Below are positions 10,829-22,994 of a DNA stretch of 64,000 nt, piece by piece. The stretch's first letter is position 1, and every line of letters begins with the position of its first letter. The notes below the pieces were generated by a model that was not told where the DNA came from, did no database searches, and saw nothing but the letters and a program-made list of their open reading frames with translations. Origin of the DNA: Rosa chinensis. Lineage: Eukaryota; Streptophyta; Magnoliopsida; Rosales; Rosaceae. The stretch lies in the NCBI RefSeq assembly GCF_002994745.2, contig NC_037091.1:8084001-8148000 (forward strand), written 5' to 3'. The translations under genes and the position numbers were made by a program.

Positions 10829-11221
10829 TCATCCCTTATTAGGAGCCTGAGCAGCATCAACAGGTTCATTGTTCTTTGGTGGTCCTTTCTTAGCACCCTT
10901 TCCAGGTTTTCTTCCAAATTTTCTTTCAGCTCCATGACCTACAAGATGAATGGAATTTTGTTCTTGTTGCTTAAGCCTTCTTTCCTCTTGAACAAGCATA
11001 CTAGACAATTCATTAACATTCCACTTATCCTTAATAGTGTTATAGTTAATCTGAAATGCTTCATACTGAGGAGGTAAGGAATTTAAAATAAATTGAACAA
11101 GAAAGAACTCATCCACATTCATTCCCAAGGCCTTCAACTTTGCTGCCAGATTAGTCATTTCAAGAACATGCTCATGCATGCTTCTCCTACAATCAAATTT
11201 CTTGGTGGTAAGTTCAACCAT
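10829..11221 (-). pseudogene. Copia gag, N-terminally truncated
   Basis: The frame reads the C-terminal half of a copia gag of the UBN2 type: the helix-rich stretch HEHVLEMTNLAAKLKALGM, then FILNSLPPQYEAFQ, then a basic tail rich in K and G. Gag forms the particle that packages the element RNA. The usual first 80-100 residues are absent, and the frame differs from that of the downstream zinc knuckle, so a frameshift separates gag from pol. Confidence 0.8.
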
Positions 11222-11649
11222 TAATTGTGAGATCTAGAACTTACATGATCTCACAACATTAACCATAAGGCGGAAAACATAAACTACATACCTTGTTCCA
11301 TTGGAGCAATATGTAGTATACCAAGATGCAGCGGTTCGGCGAAGTCGTCAATCCAAAGGAAATGGTTTCTCTCTCAGCCCTTGCACCTCAAACTCTCATA
11401 CATGTTTTGAGTACTTTATGTGTGTACATAAGATGGAATTGTACACTGGTTATATCGGGTGAGAGAGGACCAATTTTCGTCAATGACTTAAGTGATTTTC
11501 GTCCATCATGGAAATAGATATAGGAAATTCTCTCTGATTGATCAATTAGGATCCATCAATTAGTCTATCAAATCATATATGGAATATACACCATAAGCAT
11601 CAATTATTTCATATGATCCACAGTTAAAGGAGTAAATTCTTACATCGTC
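11222..11649 (-). other. Region upstream of copia gag, probable degenerate 5' LTR and leader
   Basis: On the minus strand this precedes gag. It should contain the copia 5' LTR, primer-binding site and leader; CTTGGTATAC near 11315 loosely resembles a tRNA-Met primer site. No second copy of the sequence was found on the 3' side, so the LTR call is tentative. No host gene is seen. Confidence 0.3.
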
Positions 11650-12380
11650 ATCCTTTCTCTGAAAGAAATGATGCCCATATCAATACAGCAACTCACTATA
11701 ATGAAAGCTATGATTTAATTATGTTTCGTTGTAATCGAGTTATCTTTCCGATATGTCACCGCTATGTCAAAGCAAATGGAGTAGCCAGTAGTGCACTCTT
11801 TGCTAATTGGTACTTGTTAGAATACATGTATTTTGTAGAGACTTCTGATATTATTTCGAGACGTTCTCTAGATGCTTATTGTAATAAGGGGTTTAAGCTC
11901 AAAGTCTCCCCTTGTATTCAGCTTCATTAATCAAGGTTTAAGGGGCAGCCGCACAAGCTCTTTATTCTAAAAAATAATAATGGAGATTAATTGTGTAATT
12001 AATATATCTGCATATATGGCAAGTCAGGACGAAATATTAATGACTTTTATTGATGATGAACAACGGCTAGCTCGACTTTATTTGAAAACCACAATGTCTT
12101 GTTCTATTCAAATTAGGTGGCTTTGGCTTTGGATGTTTAAATCTTTTTCTTGTCTTGAATTTGTTAATTATTGAATGAATAAAGACTAACTTCAATTGGA
12201 AATTCAATCCACGAATGCTCAGTGATATTGCATGGTGGTGACATTGCATAGTATTTAGATCTCCTCAATTTTTGTACAGTTTTAACCTTCATTTTACTTT
12301 TATATGACCTAAAATAAATAACAAAAAAAAGGATGGTTCTAGTTGGACTTCCAAATTTGCTATTTAAATTTCCCATACTT
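11650..12380. repeat. Left arm of a large inverted duplication
   Basis: Sequence from the GATGCCCATATCAATAC segment (near 11670) through AATGGAGATTAATTGTGTAA to GGTTCTAGTTGGA (near 12335) recurs in reverse complement at about 15500-15985. The arm would be about 430-450 bases without the 273-base LINE fragment at 11704-11976. The loop between the arms is about 3.1 kb, of which solo LTR 2 makes up 2.5 kb. No clear target duplication was seen at the outer ends. Confidence 0.8.
11704..11976 (+). mobile_element. 5'-truncated LINE fragment
   Basis: It ends in an A-rich tail, is bounded by ATAATG on both sides (11698-11703 and 11977-11982), and is absent from the other arm of the inverted duplication, which shows the empty site. 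Its sequence is homologous to the 3' end of the element at 18227-19331. Both read a decayed RNase H tail (CRHICK-like, then AN.VA..ALFA) followed by a short 3' region. Confidence 0.8.
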
Positions 12381-13412
12381 AGTACACCTCTAATTTACTT
12401 TTTAGAATACTTGAAAAGCTAAGTAGACCTCCTTATTTTTACCAAAGCACCCTTGAACATGAGATACAACACTTTGTTACCCTACTTTTTATCTCTATCT
12501 TCAATCATGAAAAGAAAAATGAATTAAAATCACATGATGTGATGCCCCGGAAATTTGTATTTATTTTCTGAGGATTTTCCGGAATTAATTTTATGGTAAT
12601 TGGACGGTTTCGTGGCTCATCGACAGAGCAGAAGTGTTTCAGACGAATTTTTATTCGAACAGTGTGGATTTTGTGGTGGGGGGGGGGGGGGGGGTTCAAG
12701 GTTGACTTTTGATACATTGAGATTCTCTAAAAACTTTCTTCATGAAAGTCGTAGAGCGTGTCTATACGAGTTTGTGGACATGCAGTACGCGGAAATCGGA
12801 GTTTGTATGAGAAAGTTATGAGCATTTGAAAATTTGGAAAGTTCTATATATATGGGTTTCCGTTTTCGGAAATTTCCATTTTTATTTTCGGAAGTTTCCA
12901 AAACGGAAACTCAAAAACTCTCCGTTCTCTCTCCTCACTAGCAACTGACCCGACCCGGACCCTGTTTTCTGACCAAGCTGGAACTCGCAGCTCCGGCGAC
13001 CTTTACCGGTGAAACTTTCTAGACCGACTCGCCTCCTTGTTCGACTCCTCCCTGTGGTGGCCTCTACCGGCGATTCTCCTCCACGGCGGAGCTGCAAGGC
13101 GGAAAAGTTTGAGGTATTCGGACCTGATCGTAAATCCTTACTCCAGCGACGTCACAGCTTTAAGTTTTCTTAGTTGATTTCATAGGAGTCTCCTTGATCG
13201 ATCTGTGGTGTTTGTTTGGATCGCTTCTCGTCGAAATAGGATCAACTCAAGGTGAATAATTCACGGCGGCTTGTGGCGGCGATTTAGGCCAAGTTGGCTT
13301 GAACCCCAGGTACTAAAGTTTATCTATTTGATGTTCTTGACAGTTTGGAAGGTTGGAGTAAGCTAGTTTTGCGTTTTGGCGGCCTTCCGGCCATGTAAGG
13401 GATAGTTTCTAG

Positions 13413-13459
13413 TATTATATATCTTCTACTCGTCGATACAAGCGTTTTGATATATAATA
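13413..13459 (+). other. Conserved leader stem-loop in solo LTR 2
   Basis: TATTATATAT (13413-13422) pairs with ATATATAATA (13450-13459); the inner CTCGT stem faces ACAAG, one change from the LTR 1 form. Confidence 0.6.
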
Positions 13460-14094
13460 TGAAATTTTTGGAGATCGTATGAATATATTGTGATTTTTAC
13501 TGTTTCGGACCGTTTGATGATTCAATTCGTGAGGATTTGAGTGTCCGATCAACTTGTGAATTTGACATATCAATCGTACGAGTATTCCAGAGACATTTGG
13601 TGGTCTCGGATGTGGTTTCTCGTCAATTGGCGTCACTTTGGGAATTTTGGTTCGATTTAGGGTTTCGAACGTTATTCCTTGTGTTCTTTGACTGAATCAA
13701 GGTTGTACTTTGCTTAGGTACTTAACAAAGTATTCTTGGACGGTTAGTTGGTGGTTAGGCTGTTTTGTTCTGTATTGAAGACGCAGCAGGAATTTCGAGG
13801 TGAGTAATCTCACAAGGTTCATTTACAAACAGAGTTACCATTATTGTTTTGGCATTATTATTTAACTGCAAAATATAGTTGGTATTAGTAGGCATTCTTG
13901 AGCGAATGACTACGTGTATATATATATATTTACATGAAATATATATATATATATATATATATATATTCTTGTGAGTAATGTTTGATGAATAATATACATG
14001 ATTGTGTTCATATTATTATTGAAGGCAACTTTTCAGGAAACAATATTGTGGAAAAAGATGTTTTCTGTTGCTTGAAAAGTATTGAGTTTGATGT

Positions 14095-14292
14095 TTGATT
14101 TGATTTTAAGACCAGACGGGGTCTGAAATCATATGTCACAGATGGTGACCTTGATATTTGATTTGATTTTAAGACCAGACGAGGTCTGAAATCATATGTC
14201 ACAGATGGTGACAGGTTGCAGATGGTGACCTTAACGTTTGTTTCTAGAACCAGACGAGGGCTGAAAATCACATGTCACAGATGGTGACCAAG
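14095..14292 (+). repeat. Minisatellite of solo LTR 2 (GTCACAGATGGTGAC units)
   Basis: Four copies of the CAGATGGTGAC core sit in longer units with GACCAGACG-GGTCTGAAA spacers. The unit GTCACAGATGGTGAC is itself an inverted repeat (GTCAC and GTGAC arms). Confidence 0.85.
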
Positions 14293-15059
14293 GCAGGAAA
14301 TCAGTAATCACGACTTAGGTCGGATGTGTGGTTATGACTTCAGCTAGAACTCTAGTCTGCCTGCCATTATAGCTTATGGGTAACGGTCGAGGTTGTTGGA
14401 GACTCATAAGTATGTAGTTAAAAGAGAGTTCCGACGGTTTTCTTTCTTTTATTGTCTAGATGAGACTTGAATTGCTTCTTGATGGTTAAGTTAGCAAATA
14501 GAACATTGTCACAGCGGTGACTTCAGTTTCCCCTTCGGTGGAAAGGATATGGAATGTTAGAAGGAATCATAGTTGCATTGTTTCCTTAAGTTGATTTGTG
14601 TGAGTTGTTGATTGATGTTCATGAGTTACTCATACGGGCTTGCAAAAGCTTACCGGGTTTGTTGTGTGACAAACAGGTGGACCATTCAAATGGTGTAGGG
14701 GTTAATCTTGCAGGTCAGGGAAATCGTGGCTGAAGCTAAGGTACCTTATTGGCAGCAGAACGGGTAGGAAACAAATTTTGTTGGCTTTGCCATTGTATGA
14801 CTTCCGCTATGTAGTAAGCTCTGAGGAGCATTTAAGTTTTATTTTGTGATGACAATTTAATTCGTAAGCTCATGTAATATATGACTCTATGGTGCAGGTC
14901 AATATTGACATTATGGGTTCAGGGCATCAATATGTATGTAGTTTGAAGGGAAAAAGTTTCCAGATATTTTATATTGATGGCTGAACGATCACGCATATAT
15001 AATTATGAAATTGTATATCGACTTTTATTTGTGTTAAAAATCAGGGGCGTGACACATGA

Positions 15060-15499
15060 TATTGCTCTCTTATGTGTAGGTCTCTTCTCCACCAAAATTA
15101 ATCAGAGGGTTCGTTCGATCTTGATATGAACATATGTTGTTTGAATCCCTTTGAATTTGCTAAAAGAAGGATCTCAAGAGTTTTGGGTTAGAAGATCGAG
15201 TAATAACTATATCATAATATTCAATTAATTTAGTTTAAGAAAATTTTAAATCAGATTGTTTTGAATTAATTTTTGTATTAAATGATAGGTCATGTATAGA
15301 AATTATTATTTTTACTCAATTATTTTAGGTAAATTATAAAACTATATAGGCAACATAAGGAAATTTCGGAATTTTTTTTTTTAATTGAATGTCATATTTG
15401 GTTGGAGGAGGTAAGAAGAGTATTTATTTATTTATTTATTTTTCCATTCTCTCTCTTTGTCCTTATTTGTCTTTTCATATAACCTGACAAAGTCTATTA
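15060..15499. other. Loop sequence of the inverted duplication, no gene
   Basis: AT-rich sequence between solo LTR 2 and the right arm. It contains an ATTT run near 15421-15440. No open frame or repeat could be supported. Confidence 0.4.
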
Positions 15500-15985
15500 A
15501 TAATTGAAAAAATTTGGAGGTCCAAATATCAAATTTGGAGATCCAACTAGAACCACCCAAAAAAAAATCTCTTGCCATCGGGATAGAGCCAACCCTCCTC
15601 TGAGTCCCCTCTACTGTTTCGCTTTCCACCATGCAATATTACTGAGCATTCATGGATTAAATTCTCAATTGAATTTAGTCTTTATTCATTCAATAATTAA
15701 CAAATACAAGACAAGAAAAAGAATTAAACACCAAAGCCAAAGCTACCTAATTTGAATAGAATACAAGTCTTTCACTAGCAAGACATTGTTTCACTAGCAA
15801 GACATTGTGGTTTTTGAATAAAGTCAAGCTAACTGTTATTCATTGTCAATAAAAGCCATCAATATTTCGTCCCGACCTACCATACATGCAAATATATTAA
15901 TTACACAATTAATCTCCATCATAGTGAGTTGCCGTATTGATATGGGCATCATTGCTTTCGGAGAAAGAAAGATTAAGATTATTGC
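15500..15985. repeat. Right arm of the large inverted duplication
   Basis: Reverse complement of the left arm at 11650-12380. It keeps the uninterrupted ACTATGATGGAGATTAATTG site where the left arm carries the LINE fragment. It also has a direct duplication of TTTCACTAGCAAGACATTG (about 15770-15806). Confidence 0.8.
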
Positions 15986-16424
15986 AGGTGGAGCTAGTAC
16001 GTCATGTGGGATTCTTGGAGGTGCATAACGAGGAGGGTATGGTGTGTGTGTGTCTCTATGTGTGTATTCATACAGGGCCGCCCTTCTAGTGAGGATTTTT
16101 TTTTTTTTTTTGCTATTTTTGTGATGACCTGGATTTCTGTTATGTAATTTTGGTAATTAATAATGGATCAGTTGTACGACTAATTGTTATTGTGCTTTAT
16201 TCGTAGGTTGTTTGTGAAATGGAATGGTTTTCGTACGTATAATTATTCGAATTTCACAGTTTAGGGGGTTGTGTGATGTTTGAGTTTTTATACGTTGGGA
16301 TTCTCGGAAAACTTCCTTCTTGAAAGTTGTAGAACGTGTCGATACGAGTTCGTGGACATATGGTTCGCGTCAATCGGAGTTCTTATGAGAAAGTTATGGC
16401 TATCGAAAGAAGTTTTCGTTTTAG

Positions 16425-16432
16425 TATAAATA
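16425..16432 (+). promoter_or_regulatory. TATA box of solo LTR 3
   Basis: TATAAATA sits in the same place after the GATACGAG ... AAGTTATGGC block as in LTRs 1, 4 and 5. Confidence 0.7.
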
Positions 16433-17069
16433 GAGAAAAATCAGAAATTCTTTCATAATTTCAAGTTTCCATTTCCGGAAACCTTTTTTTTTCTCTCTCT
16501 CTTTTCTCTCTCGGTCGATACCTTCAGTGTCTGAGTTTTCCGTCTGACCCGACCCGACCCGGCTTTTTCGGCGAACTGCAGCGGTCTTTGGCCGTGAAAC
16601 TTGGTCAGCTGGTTCGTCTCCTCCGTCTGGTCGTCCCTGTGGTGTTCTCTAGAGGCGATATCCACTGTGTGCGGCGCAGCAAGGCGGTGCAGTTGGGTGA
16701 TTTCGGACCCTACCGGAAAACACAACTCCGGCGACTTCGTGGCTTCATGCTTCCTTGGTTGAGTTCAGAGAAGGCTACTTGATCGATCTATGGTGTTTGT
16801 TTTGATCGATTTACGTGGAAATCGGGTCAACTCAGTTTGAGCAATAATCCAAACCTTGTGAGGTAGCTTTCGACCCTTTATGCTTGTTTTTTGACTTCAA
16901 GCTAGGTATGATAATTCACAAGCATGCTTTGATGAACAGCTTTGTACCAAGGGTCACAAATGGTGAGCAGGGATTAGGAAAGTCGAAACTAGATGTTTGT
17001 AACGTTTTTAGGTCAGGTGCGACTTACTTAACGTTTGGCTTTAAGACCAGACAGGGTCTAAAAAGATTA

Positions 17070-17296
17070 TATGTCACAGATGGTGACAGGTTGCAGATGG
17101 TGACCTTGATGTTTGATTTCATGACCAGACGGGTCTGAAGATCATGTGTCACAGATGGTGACAGGGCACAGATGGTGACAGGTCACAGATGGTGACAAGT
17201 CACAGATGGTGACAGGACACAGATGGTGACCTTAATGTTGATTATGAGACCAGACGGGGTCTGAAAACCACATGTCACAGATGGTGACCAAGGCAG
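17070..17296 (+). repeat. Minisatellite of solo LTR 3, expanded
   Basis: Eight CAGATGGTGAC cores, five of them in a close run at 17135-17230, against four in LTR 2. The array has expanded or contracted between two closely related LTRs. Confidence 0.85.
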
Positions 17297-18226
17297 AAAA
17301 TAAGTAATCACGTCCGTGGCCGGACGAGTGGTTACGATTTCAATAGAGCTATAGTCTGTCTGCCATTATAGATTATGGGGGTAACAGTCGAGGTTGCTGG
17401 AGACTCATAACTATGTAGTTAAAGGAGAATTCCTTGAGTATTCTTCTTTTATTGTCTAGATGAGACTTGAATTGCTTCTTGATGGTTAAGTTAGCAAATA
17501 GAACATTGTCACAACGGTGATTTATGTTGTCCTTTCGATGGAAAGGTTAATGGAGTGTTAGAAGGAATCATGGTTGCATGGTTTGCTTTAGCTGATGTGT
17601 GTGAGTTGTTGATTGATGTTCATGAGTTACTCATACGAGCTTTCATAAGCTTACCGGGTTTTGTTGTGTGGAAACCTGGTGCACCACAATATTGGTGAAG
17701 GGGTTAATCCTGCAGGTCAGGGTAATCGTGGCTGAAGCTGAGGTAACTTGTTGGCAGCTGAACGGGTAGGAAGCAAATTTTGTTAGCTTTGCCATTGTTA
17801 TGACTTCCGCTATGTAGTAAGCTCTGAGGAGCATTCACGTTTTATTTTGTGATGACAATTTAATTCGTAAGTTTTGTAATATATGACTCTGTGGAACGGG
17901 TCAATATTTGAAATTGTGGGTTCAGGGCATCAATATGTACTTGCTGTTAAGGGAAGATGTCTCCATGTATTTTGTATTGATGGCTGAACGATTGCGCATG
18001 TATAATTATGAGATTATATATCGATTTTTATTTGTGATAAAATCAGGGGCGTGACAATTTTAGAGGAGTGCTTATTAGACAAACTTTTAGATCACATATT
18101 GGCATCTTGATCATTCAATTTTTAAGTCTATATGAGTAGATCACTTCTGCAAAATCTCAGCCAAATTGATAATCGTTAAGGCATTCATAACTGTGATTTA
18201 CGTACAATTTATAAACATGAATAGTC

Positions 18227-19331
18227 CGTCCGGCGGCACACCCTCGTGGTGGCGTCGTCGGACGGGTCAAAGTGGACCCAATGTCCGGTGATGGATGTTC
18301 GTGGAATAAACCCAGTCGGAGTGGTTGCTGTGTAGTGGTGATTGCGCTGTCCAAATCGCAACGTGGTTCTGTCAAGTTAGGCGGCCGCCGGGGCGGTTTG
18401 GTGTCGTCTTCCTCAAGAGCGGAGATGAGGTCGCCTGCTGGACGTGAGGGGGTGGCGGCGGGGACGGGATCTGTATTGTTTAGATCGGATCAGAAAGTTC
18501 TGATCTGGTTTGGCTGGGGTGATGTCGTCCAGTGGAGGGAGGATGGATGGCGCGGCGACGATTGCTGGCATGATGGGGAGGTTGACGGAATGGAGGGACA
18601 GCCGGCGTGTGCTCGGTGTGGTGGGTATGCCACCGAAGGTGGAAGACTGCAGGCTACGCGTGCGAGATGGCAGCTCGGTGACTCTGAAAGTCAGGGCTCG
18701 TGGCTTGGGCTGGATGATATGTGGGCCTGGGCTTCGGCTCGAGCTTGGGCTTGGGCTTGGGCTTGGGCTTCGGCTCTAGCTTGGGCTCGGTGACTCTCAC
18801 ACTATTTTTATTTTATGTTTTATAGTTTTTTTTCAATTAAATGTGGCTTTATGCCGGCAATAAGTCCCTTCCCCGTTGTGGTAGGGCAACGTGGGCTCTG
18901 TCCCGGACTGCACCTTATGTGTGCTTGGTCTGCCCTAGTTAGGCTGCGAGTTCCCAAATGGTCACAACCTCCTAGTGGCAGGATGAAACTACGTGTCACC
19001 GGACTAGTTTTCCGGTGGCAACATAGTGGGAAAGCTGATCTTATTAGTATATTATGGCTTCAAGTAAGCATTTACTTTCCGGTATGTCGCCGTATCTGTA
19101 AAGCGAATAGAGTAGCCAGAAGTGCACTCTTCGCTAGTTGGTGCCTATTTAGAATACATCCTTTAGTGGAGACTCTCGTTATTATCTCGAGTTGTTCTCC
19201 TTATATTTATTGTAATTTGGGGTTCAGGTATTATGTCCCCCCCCCCCCCCCATGTATTCTGAAGTTTCATTAATGATCAAGGCTTAAGGGCAGCTGTTCT
19301 GGCCCTCTTTCAAAAAAAAAAAAAAAAAAAA
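18227..19331 (+). mobile_element. Non-LTR element with GC-rich head and LINE-type tail
   Basis: The element has a poly(A) tail of about 20 A (to 19331) and a 14-base duplication AAACATGAATAGTC at 18213-18226 and 19332-19345. The 5' half (18230-18790) is GC-rich, with repeated GCTTGG units near its end. The 3' half ends in a decayed RNase H tail homologous to the LINE fragment at 11704-11976, with a run of C near 19240. No reverse transcriptase is encoded. It may be a LINE with a large internal deletion or a LINE-dependent non-autonomous family. Confidence 0.78.
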
Positions 19332-19345
19332 AAACATGAATAGTC

Positions 19346-22250
19346 AGGTTGCAGATTTGGTTAGTCAATTTATTTAATCTACTTCAATACTTTAAGGGCC
19401 ATCAATTTAGTTGAAAGTTTGTATAAGTTATCTATTCATTGAGTTCTAAGAACTAGATAGTCGAAATGTAAATCCCACAAAAAATTCCTTAAAATAACCA
19501 TTAAAAGAAAGAAAAACTTGGATGATAAATTCTTTTCTTTTTGCTTTTTCTTTTATTTTATGCTTAAATGGATATCGAAGTCGAAAATAAAAGAGTACAC
19601 CAAATCTGGGGTGATAGAAGTCGAAACCCACAAAGGTAAGGCAAACAAACAATACATGATCAATAAATTAAAGAAAACGAAAATCAGGCAAACCCAAATA
19701 ATCCTATTGCACTGAGAAAGAAGGAAGTCAGGAGGTACATCCTACCAAACCAAACCATTTGAAGAGAGGTCGAAATTAGTAAAAGCATCCACTAGTTGGT
19801 ATCCCTCACGATAAATGTGAAAAAAGGTGAATTGCATTTGAGAGATTTATCCATCAACATGAAGTCGCCAAGGCACTAGAGAATACTATTTGAGGGTTAT
19901 AGCACTGTAGCTTAGGAACAATGCCGGCTTAGTAACAGTAGCAGCTCAAGCCAAGTTGATGACAGAAATTATCGTTTTGTCCTTTAAAAAATAATAATTT
20001 ACAGCCTTGCCATTTGACTAAGTGTCCGCAACCTATCGTGCCGAGTGGTGTCTGCGTGTTTGCTCTAGAGAAGGACAAGTACTCCTTTGATCTGCATGAA
20101 GAGAGAGTGAGAAAGAGGTGGATAGAGGGAGAGGACGAAAGGGATATGCTAATCCTTTTGTTTCTTTTCTCTGTGCAAATCGAGGCAGATAGAGAGAGCG
20201 TGCTGAACTTCGTAGACTCCAAGTGGAAATTGTTTGGTGATGAGTGATGACGCAAATTATTCATTGGCTTGAAGAATTTTGGGGTTTTGGTGAAATGGGT
20301 TTTTCTGGGTTTTTGTTTCTTGCTGGGAAATCAGTGTTTGGTCTAATCATTTTGGGTTTGATTGGCGGATTATTTCTCTGTTATTAGAGAAAATTAGATA
20401 TAAACCCAAAAATATAAGCTTCTATTGGGAAAAACCCATAGATATTTTTCTTTCAATTTACACCCACTCTACATAAGCAGACCCTTCCATATAATGTATA
20501 GTCTATAATTAATAATTTTTCTTATTTTTTTTATATATCTAATTTGCCCTTTCGATTGTGGAGAGTTAAATTAAGTATTTTCCTTAATCTTATCATCCAT
20601 TTGAATTTAAAATATTAAGCTAAAAAATAAATTCGTTTTGACGTTATCATAATAAATTACATCCTTAATTTCATCCTTGCTTTATACTCAACTATAGATG
20701 CTCATTACAATAGTATTTCATTTCCAACACAAATTTTAGTTCTTGTTTTCCTTATATGTAGGCATTTTCTTTCCCAATTGAATTTCAATTTTTTTTTTCT
20801 TGATGGGAACAATTATTGTTTCAACGGATGGAAAGAGATTTTGATTCAAACACGGAAAGAAAATATTTTTTGTGCTTGAAAGAAATGGTGGAGGACAAGT
20901 AAGCATGATATTCTCGCTTGTGTCTCTAAGGGACAACTAAAAAAATGTTCTAAAAGAAAAGAAAAGGGTTGGAGATGGGGTCAGGAAATAGGCAAAAGTT
21001 TTTGTTATTGTGTTTACACTCCTAGGCTCACATTTAGTGCCTCTCTACATACTCGAAAAATATCTAATTGTAGGGTATGTATCTTGTTCTTGGATTACTT
21101 TCTTCTTCTTTTTAGGTATATTATCATATTAATCCCATGATAACTTTTCACTCTCAACAACTACATTTCTAATTTACCTACTAAATAGTTATATGTAAGT
21201 GAGGCTTGAATACCATAAATCTTCAAGCTAAAAAAAAAAGGCGTATCTTCTCCGATCATAGGTACAATATAGTGAAACCTAACAAAGAGGATGATACAAA
21301 AAACAATTTTGATTCTAATACAAAGGTGTCATAAAAAAAGAAACAAAAAATAAACCTCCAATATATCAGATACATACTTGAAATCAAATTAACTAGAAAA
21401 AGTGTTCTAATGATCAGGTACCTTATTATGTAGGTATAATATAGAGACTTTCAACCTACTAAATATGATCAACTCGCGATGACAAAATACATAAGAAAGA
21501 GGTTGATGTGAAAAATGATTCCAATAAATAGGTTGATATGAAGATTTCTAAAAGTCAAGTTAACTAAACATACGTGTCTAATCTTTAGGTTGTGCATTAA
21601 AAAAAAATCTATTAGTTGGGTTAAAAAATTTAAACCTCTACCTTTAAGTTAGGTTGCAAGTAAAACAAAAAGTTACCTTTAAAATAAGTAAATATCACAT
21701 TCACTTAAATCTATATAGCTTTTGAATTCAGAAAATTATACAAAGAAAAACTCTACAATTCTAGCAATCATGATGAATTTAATGAAAACTACGATAATAG
21801 TGGGACAAATAAAAAAGATCTACAATTAAGGTATTTAAAGATGACGTTAATCTTGCTAGTTGACTTATGTTTGTCAGATTTAAATTATGACAATTTGTGT
21901 AATTATTTGAAAAATAAAATCTAATATTTTATCCTAGTTAGTAATAATTGGGTGTAGATTAAGGTCAGCTTTGTTGATTGAAATTGTTGCTGGTTTTTGA
22001 GGTCTTTTTTTTTTTTTTTTCTCCTTGCATTGTTGCCTTCTCTGTGGATGCATGTGATCTTCTTTGAAACCAAGCATCAATTCGATCTGAATTGGATCCT
22101 TCTACTGTAAATTTAGGATCTTTAAATACCTATTTTGGCTTTGGATAATGAGAAATTGAGTATTTGTGCTTCTTTGCTTGAAATTATGTTCTAGCCAACC
22201 ACTTAATAGGTTGAGGAATTCCTAAATTTCAACATTTTCTCTGTTCGTAT
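19346..22250. other. Long AT-rich stretch without a supported gene
   Basis: Open frames of 111 codons (19929-20264, minus) and 77 codons (20014-20247, plus) overlap and show no recognised motif. The part near 20250-20400 has an intron-like T-rich look. The segment at about 20386-20490 resembles 34500-34630, including AGAGAAAATTAGA and TACACCCA, so it is a dispersed repeat; the second copy was split by CACTA-1. From 20900 to 22240 there is only low-complexity AT-rich DNA. Confidence 0.45.
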
Positions 22251-22994
22251 TGTTTGAGCCCAAAACTAATTTTGGCAAGATCTTTTAGTGGATTTAGCAT
22301 AGCAGGCCGATACCTGCGACCCAAAAATAAGTCTACTTGGAATTGGGTTACAGCTTCGCCTATTCCGAAACCTATAAGGAAAACGAGCCCTTATTGGAGT
22401 CAGGTAGCGGAGATTGAATAGGAAACTTCAACCGATAATCCTTCTATGGCAAGGAATAGTCGAAACCCTAGGTATAAATACCAGGTTTCAAGGACAAATC
22501 AAACACAACTCTCAAATCAATCAATCCCTCAGATTATCAAGCCTCCCCAGAGCAAATCTTCAACCTAGTTGAAACCCAGGGACCGTGCTTCCAGTCCTAG
22601 TCTCTCCAAGAGCCGACTGTTAGTGCTACTGCCACCGATACTACCAGCGAAGTAAGGGTAACGCCCTCGCAACCCCCGTGAAGCTAAAGTCACGCTTTAG
22701 CAAACCCTGTGCTTTCTCCAAACTTCCCAGTGATTGCTCTGCTCAACCTACAACGTAGAGTATCGATTCGGCGACGCAAAGAGATCACAACTAAAGCCCT
22801 TACCAGTAAGGCAAAAAGTCCTTTTCCGGAAGGCAGAGAAAAGAACCTTGTGACGAGGGTGGTGCTCTCCTTGTCCACATCATTTGAGAAGAAGTTAGGT
22901 CAAGGGACGCCCCGACGACTGCACCCCACGGTGCTGGCACGCTCGCACATTCAAAAGAGACAGTTTGTACCATACTGGATTTTCGTGTCAAACA
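22251..22994 (+). repeat. Left LTR of the Tat gypsy element
   Basis: It runs from TGTTTGAGCCCAAAAC to TCGTGTCAAACA, 744 bases with TG...CA ends. The following TTTTGGCACGCCCAGTGGGA fits a Tat-type primer-binding region. The start is inferred from the TG and the family look of the sequence, because no second LTR is present for comparison. Confidence 0.65.
22473..22480 (+). promoter_or_regulatory. TATA box of the Tat LTR
   Basis: TATAAATA within CCCTAGGTATAAATACCAGG, about 520 bases before the LTR end; a clean plant TATA context. Confidence 0.65.

Larger units (their letters stand above)
4534..11221 (-). mobile_element. Decayed Ty1/copia retrotransposon split by solo LTR 1
   Basis: Gag, zinc knuckle, protease, integrase, reverse transcriptase and RNase H follow each other in the copia order on the minus strand, from 11221 down to a stop at 4534-4536. 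Pol keeps one frame across most of its length despite several stops. The element is cut between the reverse transcriptase active site and RNase H by a 2,880-base solo LTR at 5412-8291, with AATCA duplicated on both sides. The first part of gag is missing. LTRs could not be matched with confidence. Confidence 0.88.
12538..15054 (+). mobile_element. Solo LTR 2
   Basis: It starts TGTGATGCCCCGG, ends GGGGCGTGACA, and has CATGA on both sides (12533-12537 and 15055-15059). It is 2,517 bases. Same family as LTR 1 by its promoter block (about 12715-12860), leader stem-loop (13413-13459) and 3' block (14620-15054), but its minisatellite is of the CACAGATGGTGAC type shared with LTR 3. It has a 16-base G run near 12679 and an AT run at 13939-13967. 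The TATA region is TCTATATATATG. It is noncoding. Confidence 0.88.
16120..18056 (+). mobile_element. Solo LTR 3
   Basis: It starts TGTGATGACCTGG, ends GGGGCGTGACA, and has ATTTT on both sides (16115-16119 and 18057-18061). At 1,937 bases it is the shortest copy: it lacks the leader stem-loop segment found in LTRs 1, 2, 4 and 5, but keeps the promoter block with TATAAATA, the minisatellite and the 3' block. No coding sequence. Confidence 0.87.

Noticed and set aside
18272..18793. 173-codon open frame
   Set aside because: Lies in the GC-rich head of the poly(A) element; the Trp-Ala run at its end is the GCTTGG repeat. No protein motif.
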